From contig CALCCV010000493.1 in NCBI GenBank assembly GCA_937900305.1, positions 1 to 8,963 on the forward strand: a stretch of 8,963 nt of DNA, given 5' to 3'. Under the pieces are notes generated by a model. It was not told the origin of the DNA. It searched no databases and saw only the letters and a program-made list of their open reading frames with translations. Source of the stretch: an uncultured Pseudobdellovibrionaceae bacterium (GTDB lineage: Bacteria; Bdellovibrionota; Bdellovibrionia; Bdellovibrionales; Bdellovibrionaceae). The position numbers and the translations under genes are program-made. Of the stretch, positions 1-5,297 are shown one piece after another. How positions within the stretch are numbered: the first letter of the stretch is position 1; each line of letters starts with the position of its first letter.

Positions 1-29
1 AACCAGAACCAGAACCAGAACCAGAACCA
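1..29. repeat. AACCAG hexanucleotide tandem repeat at the left edge
   Basis: Four perfect AACCAG units followed by a partial fifth (AACCA) fill the first 29 bases and stop about 6 bases before the maiA ribosome-binding site. On the plus strand one frame would encode alternating Asn-Gln that runs to a stop at 67-69. On the minus strand one frame would encode Gly-Ser repeats. The contig begins inside the repeat, so the true copy number is unknown, and the repeat may be why assembly stopped here. It may equally be an assembly artefact. Confidence 0.85.
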
Positions 30-46
30 ATTTGAAGGGGGAGCAC

Positions 47-700
47 GTGCAACTCTACAACTACTTTAGAAGCTCAACATCTTACCGAATTCGCATCGCA
101 CTGAATATCAAGGGTTTAGCTTACGAATACAAACCGGTGCACCTGCTGAACAACGGTGGTGAACAGCATTCAACAGAATTTCGCACTCTCAATCCACTTG
201 GAGAAGTGCCCACCCTGATGGTTAATGGGAAACCCATCTCGCAATCCATGGCCATTCTGGAATATCTGGAAGAGATGCACCCACAACAAAAACTTTTGCC
301 TGCAGACCCAGTTGCAAGAGCTAACGTTCGACAGTTTTGTGAAGCCATTAATTGCGGAATCCACCCGTTGCAAAATCTGAAAACCATGAAATATCTTTCA
401 TCCCAGCTGAACGTCTCAGAAGACGAGAAACAGAAATGGATCTCTCACTGGGTCTCGCTTGCATTTACGGCCCTCGAAACACAAACCAAACAATCCTCTG
501 GCGAATATTGCTTCGGAAACGAAATCACAGCCGCCGACCTGTTTTTGGTGCCCCAAATTTTTTCAGCTGAACGGTTCAACGTTGCAATGTCAGATTTTCC
601 GACATTAAAGCGAATTGAGCAACGCTGCTCACAGCACGAAGCCTTTTTCAAAGCCCATCCGTATCGTCAACCTGACACGCCCGCAGAACTTCGTATTTAG
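47..700 (+). CDS. maiA: Maleylacetoacetate isomerase (zeta-class glutathione S-transferase)
   Basis: Glutathione-dependent cis-trans isomerisation of maleylacetoacetate to fumarylacetoacetate, the next-to-last step of tyrosine/homogentisate breakdown in the cytosol. The 217-residue protein has the usual family length. The N-terminal thioredoxin-like domain carries the zeta signature SSTSYRIRIAL (residues 9-19), with Thr where many members have Cys, then the cis-Pro segment NPLGEVPTL (49-57) and the glutathione-contacting QSMAILEYLEE (66-76). The helical C-terminal domain has the family blocks IHPLQNLK, ADLFLVPQ, AERF and terminal QPDTPAE, so the C-terminus is intact. I chose GTG at 47 because the protein then starts like relatives (xQLYNYFRSS) and an AAGGGGGAG ribosome-binding site lies just upstream (35-43). 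A TTG at 32 would precede that site. The stop overlaps the stop of the convergent minus-strand gene by 4 bases. No other tyrosine-pathway gene is adjacent. Confidence 0.93.
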   Translation: MQLYNYFRSSTSYRIRIALNIKGLAYEYKPVHLLNNGGEQHSTEFRTLNPLGEVPTLMVNGKPISQSMAILEYLEEMHPQQKLLPADPVARANVRQFCEAINCGIHPLQNLKTMKYLSSQLNVSEDEKQKWISHWVSLAFTALETQTKQSSGEYCFGNEITAADLFLVPQIFSAERFNVAMSDFPTLKRIEQRCSQHEAFFKAHPYRQPDTPAELRI

Positions 701-1116
701 GCAGTGATGACATCTTGATATTTCTTCAACAGTCGCAAAATTCGTTTTTTGTTAAAGAGCGGCAAACCAGTCAATGCTCTCTGGGCATTGATTTCTTCCG
801 TCACCTTGCGATAGCCCCAGCCAGGGTTGTCGCGTTTAACAGCCAAAATCATTGGCAGAACTTCTTGCTCGTCTTTCCGTGAATAAAAACGCTCACCATT
901 TTTGGTGATGCTTTTCTTTTTTCGATAAAAAAGATTGCGATTTACATCGAGGGCCCGGGCAATCTCAGCCAAGGTAAAATTACCTTGCTCCTGCAAGTGC
1001 TGAGCAACTTCATCGATTGAGCAAGGTCCAGATAGCGCCTTTCCCAAAGCTTCTTTCAAAATTTCAACTTGAACGATGAGTTTCGTCAGTGAAATTTCGG
1101 ATTCTTGCGGATCCAT
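697..1116 (-). CDS. DDE-less IS3/IS2-type transposase derivative (OrfB N-terminal HTH protein)
   Basis: A 139-residue protein resembling only the DNA-binding front end of an IS2-like OrfB. It has a short N-terminal amphipathic, coiled-coil-like segment (about 8-29), a helix-turn-helix with TLAEIARALDVNRNLFYRKK (48-67), and an HTH_21-type region (82-132) with PGWGYRKVTEEIN and LPLFNKKRILRLLKK, matching the YGYRRV...NAKRV.R layout of IS2 OrfB. It stops at residue 139, exactly where the catalytic DDE (rve) domain would begin, so it cannot transpose alone. The start is well supported: AGGAGG at 1122-1127 lies 5 bases before ATG, in the loop of a 5-bp stem (AACGC/GCGTT, 1118-1132). The 3' end overlaps the maiA stop by 4 bases. 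No terminal inverted repeats or target duplications were found. It may be an IS remnant or a domesticated DNA-binding protein; the intact frame and strong ribosome-binding site lean towards an expressed gene. Confidence 0.72.
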   Translation of the reverse strand: MDPQESEISLTKLIVQVEILKEALGKALSGPCSIDEVAQHLQEQGNFTLAEIARALDVNRNLFYRKKKSITKNGERFYSRKDEQEVLPMILAVKRDNPGWGYRKVTEEINAQRALTGLPLFNKKRILRLLKKYQDVITA

Positions 1117-1121
1117 AAACG

Positions 1122-1127
1122 CCTCCT
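1122..1127 (-). promoter_or_regulatory. Strong Shine-Dalgarno of the transposase-derived gene
   Basis: Read on the minus strand this is a perfect AGGAGG placed 5 bases before the ATG at 1116. It is framed by the short inverted repeat AACGC/GCGTT (1118-1122 and 1128-1132). A 5-bp hairpin would present the site in its loop. The stem is short, so any effect on translation is speculative. Confidence 0.7.
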
Positions 1128-1193
1128 GCGTTGTTTTTTAGATCCAGTATTTCAATGCAATGTCTCGCGATGAGCAACCGATCTGATCTTTTA

Positions 1194-1222
1194 CATTTCA
1201 ATTACCGATCCAGCTTGAAATG
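1194..1222. promoter_or_regulatory. Operator-like inverted repeat CATTTCAA-N13-TTGAAATG
   Basis: Two perfect 8-bp arms (1194-1201 and 1215-1222) are separated by 13 bases, giving a centre-to-centre distance of 21 bp, two helical turns, as expected for a dimeric regulator. A further ATTTCAA heptamer lies at 1149-1155. The repeat sits 78 to 106 bases upstream of the ATG of the transposase-derived HTH gene. I see no convincing -35/-10 pair nearby. An RNA hairpin is an alternative, but no T-tract follows on either strand. Confidence 0.4.
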
Positions 1223-1404
1223 CACCCTATAGGTTTAGGGCCCAGCTGATTGATTCAAAGTAAAACGGATCACGTTTTTTTGGGAAACAGCTGTCAAAAA
1301 AATCTGCGATTTTAAAAATTCTATGCCTCTCAAAACAGCCACCAGTCATCGCCTCAGTCCGAGACGATGTAACTCACCCATCCTTCAACGAACACGCCCG
1401 CGAG

Positions 1405-2142
1405 CTAATCCCGGGCGAGCCAGCAGGCATTGATCAGAATTCCCTGTGCCGTGAAAATTTTCTCAAAAGCCGTGCGAAACTCCATATCCGCTGAGCCTGA
1501 ACCATGGAGATCATAGGTGCTGTCGACCAGGCGGTAGCGACTGTCTCTGACCTGTTCCAGTGACCAATCAAAGTACTCTTTTGAATCTGTTTTCAAAAAC
1601 AACCGCGAACCTGGTTTTTGAATTTTCCAGAGGCGCTCTAAAACTTCGGGTTGAAAGAGTCGATTGCGCGGTTTGCGAGGATCCACCCATGGATCTGGAA
1701 AAAAAACAAAGATGTTGTTGATTTCACCATCGCCAAAAACCTCATCTAAGTTGAAGGCATGGATGCGGGCGACCGCTGCGTTCGTCAAACCCATGCGTCG
1801 AGTGCGGCGAATCGTTTGTATCAAAGGCTTGTACTTGATCTCAATGCCAACCAAGCATCGTTCTGGCGTCCCCAAAGCTTGATGCGCGAAGAAAGTGCCG
1901 TTGCCAGTTCCAATTTCAAGATCGACCGGATGAGACTCGGGAACCTGAAACACCTTGCTTCGCCAAATTTCGCGATTTGAAGGAGCCCGGGCCTCGCTGT
2001 AAGCCCAATCCGCATATTCGCCATCCAAAGCGACCGTGTAAGCATTGTGAAATCGCAGGTCTTGCGTGACGTTTAAACGCCGACGAGTGGGGTCGGTGTA
2101 GAGTGGATGTTTCGGATTGATGAGAGCCGCCGCTTCATCCAT
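1405..2142 (-). CDS. trmB: tRNA (guanine-N7-)-methyltransferase
   Basis: SAM-dependent methylation of G46 in the variable loop of many tRNAs. The 245 residues are close to the usual bacterial size. Seen in the sequence: the SAM-binding loop VDLEIGTGNGTFF (73-85), the acidic end of the second strand in VGIEIKYKPL (98-107), the catalytic-loop motif FFPDPW (147-152), the conserved LKTDSKEY (183-190) and the C-terminal TAFEKIF (224-230), equivalent to the TxYE motif. After PDPW the usual PKxRHxKRR run is replaced by VDPRKPRNRLFQP, a less common form that keeps basic residues. The N-terminal 60 residues are poorly conserved. The ATG at 2142 lies 3 bases after the stop of the upstream exporter gene, and its GAGGTGA ribosome-binding site (2146-2152) overlaps that stop, so the two are very likely co-transcribed and translationally coupled. 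Confidence 0.92.
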   Translation of the reverse strand: MDEAAALINPKHPLYTDPTRRRLNVTQDLRFHNAYTVALDGEYADWAYSEARAPSNREIWRSKVFQVPESHPVDLEIGTGNGTFFAHQALGTPERCLVGIEIKYKPLIQTIRRTRRMGLTNAAVARIHAFNLDEVFGDGEINNIFVFFPDPWVDPRKPRNRLFQPEVLERLWKIQKPGSRLFLKTDSKEYFDWSLEQVRDSRYRLVDSTYDLHGSGSADMEFRTAFEKIFTAQGILINACWLARD

Positions 2143-2145
2143 ATT

Positions 2146-3144
2146 TCACCTCGAAGTTAATTCGGTTTGGGGTGGCATGATCAATTTTCCAAGTTGAAAT
2201 CGCTTTAAGCCCACAAACGCAGACTTTCGAATTGGACATTCTGGCAGTCCACAGTTTGCGCAATGAGAATCCTTACAAGGATCGACGTGAAACGCAATTT
2301 CGCCGTCAAATTCATAGTCATTCAAAACTTGTGCTTCGTACTTTTCAGTTTCGGCGTGAACCCGATCTAATGACCAAAAGCGAGGTAAGACGATGTGCGC
2401 ATCAATGTGGTGGAAGTCACCAGATCTGATCACACGGAGTTGGTGAATTTCGACTTCGCCGGCAAATCGGTGTCGCTCAAGCGTCGGCACTAGAGCCGCC
2501 AATACTTCGTCTCGGCGTTCATCAATTAATCCAGCCACAGCCCCCCGAATGAGCGTATAACTCTCGCGCATCAGCACGACGCCGACAATTGCTGCAATCA
2601 CAGAATCTAATACCGTCCAACCAGTCAAACGCACCAACAGCAGTCCCGCCAAAACTCCCAAAGTGGTGTAGACATCCGAAAGCAAGTGCAAACTGCTCGC
2701 GCCGATAGCCTCGGACTTTTCTTCGCTCGCCACTTTTTTTAAATAGAGACCTAACACCAAATTGATCGATGCGGCCAACACCGAGACGAGCAAACCCGCA
2801 TCTAAATTCTGAAGGCTGTAGGGATGGTAATAGGAGCGGATGGCTTCAACCACTGTCAGCAGAGCGGCCGCAAAAACCAATCCCCCTTCGAAAGCCGCCG
2901 ATACAAATTCAGCTTTGCCGTGACCGTAGGGGTGCTCCAGATCCGCAGGCTGCGAAACAAAGCGAATCACCACCAAGGTCACCACACCAGCGAGAACATT
3001 GACGATAGTTTCTAACGCATCTGAAAGGAGCGCGGCCGATGGGGCCAAAGTGTAGGCCAACGACTTGAGCGCCAATACACCTATCGCGACCACCAAAATC
3101 CAAATGGAGGCTTTTCGTTTCTGCTGCACTCGATCTTTCATCAT
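2146..3144 (-). CDS. fieF: Cation diffusion facilitator (FieF/YiiP-like metal exporter)
   Basis: Inner-membrane proton-coupled exporter of divalent metals (Zn, Fe or Mn in relatives), acting as a dimer. The protein has 332 residues: six hydrophobic segments between about 13 and 205, then a cytoplasmic ferredoxin-like domain (about 208-290). Aligned without gaps to E. coli YiiP from memory, site B is conserved as D68, H71, H75 (PADLEHPYGHGKAE) and site C as H234, H250, H286, D288. In transport site A, H153 and D157 are kept (HLLSD), but the two TM2 aspartates appear as E45 and N49 (SDALETIVN). A tail motif DPCKDSHCANCGLPECP places Cys at 290, 295, 298 and 303, a possible metal-binding knuckle. 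The start is one of two tandem ATGs (3144 or 3141) behind a purine-rich GAAGAAGAAG. It leads a two-gene unit with trmB. The family is sure, the exact metal is not. Confidence 0.88.
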   Translation of the reverse strand: MMKDRVQQKRKASIWILVVAIGVLALKSLAYTLAPSAALLSDALETIVNVLAGVVTLVVIRFVSQPADLEHPYGHGKAEFVSAAFEGGLVFAAALLTVVEAIRSYYHPYSLQNLDAGLLVSVLAASINLVLGLYLKKVASEEKSEAIGASSLHLLSDVYTTLGVLAGLLLVRLTGWTVLDSVIAAIVGVVLMRESYTLIRGAVAGLIDERRDEVLAALVPTLERHRFAGEVEIHQLRVIRSGDFHHIDAHIVLPRFWSLDRVHAETEKYEAQVLNDYEFDGEIAFHVDPCKDSHCANCGLPECPIRKSAFVGLKRFQLGKLIMPPQTELTSR

Positions 3145-3217
3145 GCTTCTTCTTCGCGAAAGATCCTTGAAATGTCAAAACCTTGTCTTTTCTTTTGGGC
3201 TCAGCTAAACCGGGTTT

Positions 3218-3811
3218 ATGAAAAATTCAAATTTGAGTCTCGATACACCCTCCGAAATGGATTCTACGCAGATCACAAAATCCCAGGCGGGCAAACCTGG
3301 CGCCCTGTCAGCACTCATAAGACCTCTGATTCGCGACGTTCCCAACTTCCCCAAAACCGGCGTGATGTTTCGAGATATCACTCCGCTATTGCAGAGTGCT
3401 GAGGCTATGGAAAGTGTCCTCGAAGCCTTCGGCACTGCCTTGAAAATTGACGAAATCGAAGCCTTCGTCGGCATCGAGAGTCGCGGATTTATTTTGGCTT
3501 CCATGCTCGCCACTAAATATCGCAAAGGATTTGTCCCGCTTCGAAAAGCCGGAAAACTGCCGCCGCCGACACACCAACAATCTTACAATCTCGAATACGG
3601 TCAGGCCACACTCGAGATCGCTCCCGGGCAGGGTCGCGTGGTCGTGATTGATGACGTCCTGGCAACTGGGGGCACGCTCCAAGCGGGCATTGATTTGTGT
3701 CGGAAAGCTGGTTACGTCGTGAGTGGCGCGGCCGTTTTGATCGACCTTCAGTTTTTAAATCAATTTCGTTTCGATGGTCGCCCCGTTGCTTCGATCTTGC
3801 AATACACCTAG
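3218..3811 (+). CDS. apt: Adenine phosphoribosyltransferase
   Basis: Purine salvage enzyme: adenine + PRPP gives AMP + pyrophosphate, in the cytosol. The family marks are the adenine-site block IRDVPNFPKTGVMFRDITPLL (start about 38), the GIESRGFI segment, VPLRKAGKLP of the flexible loop, and the PRPP-binding signature VVVIDDVLATGGT (141-153) with the acidic pair D145-D146. The 197 residues are some 20-25 longer than typical, the excess being a Ser/Thr-rich, unconserved N-terminus. A second ATG at 3257 (residue 14) would shorten it, and neither start has a strong ribosome-binding site, so the start is the uncertain part. It is transcribed divergently from the exporter/trmB unit with 73 bp between start codons. 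The gene is intact to its stop. Confidence 0.92.
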   Translation: MKNSNLSLDTPSEMDSTQITKSQAGKPGALSALIRPLIRDVPNFPKTGVMFRDITPLLQSAEAMESVLEAFGTALKIDEIEAFVGIESRGFILASMLATKYRKGFVPLRKAGKLPPPTHQQSYNLEYGQATLEIAPGQGRVVVIDDVLATGGTLQAGIDLCRKAGYVVSGAAVLIDLQFLNQFRFDGRPVASILQYT

Positions 3812-3834
3812 ATGGCAGCTTCACAGACGCCATC
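3811..3834. repeat. Hairpin GATGGC/GCCATC at the end of apt
   Basis: A perfect 6-bp inverted repeat (3811-3816 with 3829-3834) with a 12-base loop begins at the last base of the apt stop codon and lies between the convergent apt and GGDEF genes. No T-tract follows directly on the plus strand, so it is at best a weak or bidirectional terminator. Confidence 0.35.
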
Positions 3835-3835
3835 A

Positions 3836-3867
3836 GGCATTTCAGCATCTGCGGCATTTTAGCATCT
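3836..3867. repeat. 15-bp direct repeat, two copies with period 17
   Basis: GGCATTTCAGCATCT at 3836-3850 is repeated as GGCATTTTAGCATCT at 3853-3867, with one mismatch and a 2-base spacer. It fills the gap between the convergent ends of apt and the response-regulator gene. Its function is unknown; slippage duplication and a regulator or RNA-binding site are both possible. Confidence 0.75.
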
Positions 3868-3876
3868 CCTGAGCAG

Positions 3877-4872
3877 CTAACTGCCAGTTTTACGAAGTGT
3901 TTTGAAATCCTCAACCCGCGAAAGGACAGGACCTTCTTTCGGAGACCAGGCCGTCGTGCGATTTTTGCCTTCGCGTTTCGAATCATAAAGAGCGTGATCA
4001 GCGCGCCTCACCAACTCTTTGGGAGACAGGGCTTCGCCAGGTTCCATAATCGCATAACCAATCGAAGCCGTTAGCTGAATAGAATCCTTGCCATTGACGA
4101 ACAGAGTTTTGCGAATCGATTCGCGCAAGCGTTCACAAAACAACATGGCGCCCTGATGATTCACTTCCGAGAGGACAATCAAAAACTCATCGCCGCCGTA
4201 GCGTGCGGGAATATCGATGTTGCGTGTGGATCTCTTCACCACTTTGCCAATCTCAGAGAGCACAAAGCTGCCAAACAGATGATCATGACCATCATTGACG
4301 GATTTGAAGTTGTCCATGTCGAGCATAATGACACAAATCTGACGATTGAAACGCTTAGCGCGCTCGATTTCGTAATCCAATTTCTGATAGAGTGATCGCA
4401 TATTGAAAAGCCCGGTCAGGTCGTCAATATCGACCATCTCTTTAAGTCGGGCGTTGGCAATCATCAGCTGCTCATTCAAATCTCGCATGCGCAAGTGAGT
4501 GCGAACACGCGCGAGCAACTCGAGCGGAACAAAGGGCTTCACGATGTAGTCGTCCGCCCCGGCATCCAGGCCTTTGATGATCGCGTCGGTCGTTGAATTT
4601 CCCGACACAAAGAGACACGAAACCAACGGCGCCTTCTGATGAATTTTGGAGATGATCTCGGGACCAAGGTGATTTTGAATTTTGTAATCCGTCAGAACGA
4701 GATGTGGTACCCAATTCTCAATGCATTCGAGAGCCTCTTCCAATTTTTGGAAGCCCTTGATCGAGTACCCTTCCCACTTCAAAGGTTCAGCCAAGATTTC
4801 CAGGCTACCCTTGTCGTTGTCCAGTATGAGAATGTTGCGGTCTGACGGCTGCCCGTCACCAATTTCGTTCAT
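3877..4872 (-). CDS. Response regulator diguanylate cyclase (REC-GGDEF, PleD-like)
   Basis: Predicted phosphorylation-controlled synthesis of cyclic di-GMP from two GTP. Residues are numbered from the GTG at 4878. The receiver domain (about 14-130) has the acidic pocket D20/D22, phosphoacceptor D64 in LVLTD, Ser92 in VSGNS and Lys114 in VKPF. A helical linker (about 131-148) leads to the GGDEF domain (about 149-315) with DDLTGLFNMR, the metal/GTP motif LDMDNFKSVND, and an intact RYGGDEF (226-232). An RxxD inhibitory site (R219-N-I-D222) sits five residues before GGDEF, so product feedback by c-di-GMP is likely. The usual GHxxGD stretch reads GHDHLFGS. I prefer ATG at 4872 (GGGTGA just upstream) to the in-frame GTG at 4878. 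No histidine kinase is in the window. It points away from speA across a shared control region. Confidence 0.92.
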   Translation of the reverse strand: MNEIGDGQPSDRNILILDNDKGSLEILAEPLKWEGYSIKGFQKLEEALECIENWVPHLVLTDYKIQNHLGPEIISKIHQKAPLVSCLFVSGNSTTDAIIKGLDAGADDYIVKPFVPLELLARVRTHLRMRDLNEQLMIANARLKEMVDIDDLTGLFNMRSLYQKLDYEIERAKRFNRQICVIMLDMDNFKSVNDGHDHLFGSFVLSEIGKVVKRSTRNIDIPARYGGDEFLIVLSEVNHQGAMLFCERLRESIRKTLFVNGKDSIQLTASIGYAIMEPGEALSPKELVRRADHALYDSKREGKNRTTAWSPKEGPVLSRVEDFKTLRKTGS

Positions 4873-5031
4873 GTTCACCCAGTCTACAAAATCATCGGCA
4901 GAAAGCAGACAGGCATGAAGTCCGCCTAGCCGTCTTCAAGACTGTCGCCGAGGGAAAGTTTGGTTGGAGGCACCATTCCGCAGCTTCAGAATTTCATTTG
5001 TTAAAAAACTGCAACGAGCTCATCATTTTGA

Positions 5032-5060
5032 TTGAAGCGTGACTTGTTATTCTGTACATA
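5032..5060 (+). promoter_or_regulatory. Possible sigma70-type promoter upstream of speA
   Basis: TTGAAG (5032-5037) and TACATA (5055-5060) are separated by 17 bases and followed by an A-rich stretch. The matches to consensus are 4/6 and 3/6. Transcription from here would give a 5' leader of roughly 210 bases before the speA ATG, containing the dyad and tandem repeat. This rests on weak boxes only. Confidence 0.25.
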
Positions 5061-5160
5061 AAAAACTAAGAGTCGCATTCAGAAGAGGAACACTGATTTG
5101 TAGCCAAACGCCTGTCCCGCTCACTCGACCGACCGCACATCTGGCGGAAGGTCTGGTTGG

Positions 5161-5186
5161 CTAGTTGGATCGAGCGATAGGACTAG
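5161..5186. promoter_or_regulatory. 26-bp dyad symmetry upstream of speA
   Basis: Outer arms CTAGT (5161-5165) and ACTAG (5182-5186) and inner arms ATCG (5169-5172) and CGAT (5175-5178) share one centre between 5173 and 5174, so 18 of 26 positions are symmetric. The two unpaired 3-base blocks are TGG and AGG. The two-base centre makes an RNA hairpin poor, whereas a DNA operator for a dimer is plausible. It ends about 90 bases before the speA ATG. Confidence 0.4.
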
Positions 5187-5213
5187 AAACAAGATTCAAA
5201 CTTTGCGATGAGA

Positions 5214-5233
5214 AAATGAAGAGAAATGAAGAG
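5214..5233 (+). repeat. Perfect tandem decamer AAATGAAGAG x2
   Basis: Two identical 10-bp units occupy 5214-5223 and 5224-5233, a purine-rich run 45-64 bases before the speA ATG. Each unit contains ATGAAG, giving two potential short start sites (5216 and 5226). Confidence 0.85.
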
Positions 5234-5297
5234 AATATTTGAAACTCTCTCGCAACACCGAACGGAGATCGACGTCGATGCACAACGTTCCTTCTAG
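5226..5297 (+). other. Possible 23-codon leader ORF overlapping the speA start
   Basis: ATG at 5226 opens a frame reading MKRIFETLSQHRTEIDVDAQ and three more residues (RSF), with its stop at 5295-5297. That frame is +1 relative to speA and overlaps its first codons, so translation of one could couple to or interfere with the other. The upstream ribosome-binding match (AAGAG) is weak and the reading frame may be chance. Confidence 0.2.

Larger units (their letters stand above)
1117..1404. other. Non-coding stretch between the HTH gene and trmB
   Basis: No supportable gene in 288 bp. It holds the inverted repeat at 1194-1222, a CCCTA/TAGGG short hairpin (1225-1229 with 1236-1240), an AT-rich AAAACG/CGTTTT hairpin followed by Ts near 1262-1280, and a CATCG...CGATG hairpin with an inner CTC/GAG pairing (1347-1369). 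The last lies downstream of trmB on the minus strand but lacks an immediate T-tract, so it is only a weak terminator candidate. Confidence 0.6.
4873..5277. other. Divergent control region between the REC-GGDEF gene and speA
   Basis: About 405 bp with no supportable full-size gene. Going towards speA it contains a possible promoter (5032-5060), a 26-bp dyad (5161-5186), a decamer tandem repeat (5214-5233), and a short open frame starting at 5226 that overlaps the speA start. A GTCTT-C-AAGAC palindrome lies at 4932-4942. I found no clear promoter on the minus strand for the GGDEF gene, and no recognisable riboswitch. Confidence 0.6.

Noticed and set aside
32..46. TTG at 32 as the start of maiA
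   Set aside because: It precedes the AAGGGGGAG ribosome-binding site and would add five residues not found in the family; GTG at 47 fits both.
1..69. Asn-Gln repeat reading frame ending at 67-69
   Set aside because: It comes only from the hexamer repeat and overlaps the maiA start; there is no start codon or other coding evidence within the window.
1262..1295. TTGACA-like box on the minus strand (about 1290-1295) as promoter of the HTH gene
   Set aside because: No acceptable -10 element at 16-18 bases; the best hexamer matches only three positions.
1395..1412. CGCCCG/CGGGCG inverted repeat over the trmB stop as a terminator
   Set aside because: The stem is short, it contains the stop codon in its loop, and no T-tract follows on the minus strand.
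3513..3986. Minus-strand frame antisense to apt running into the GGDEF gene end
   Set aside because: It overlaps two well-supported genes and has low-complexity basic composition typical of a shadow frame.
5239..5277. TTG at 5239 as the start of speA
   Set aside because: It adds 13 unconserved residues, whereas the ATG at 5278 gives the normal SpeA length and has GGAGATC upstream.
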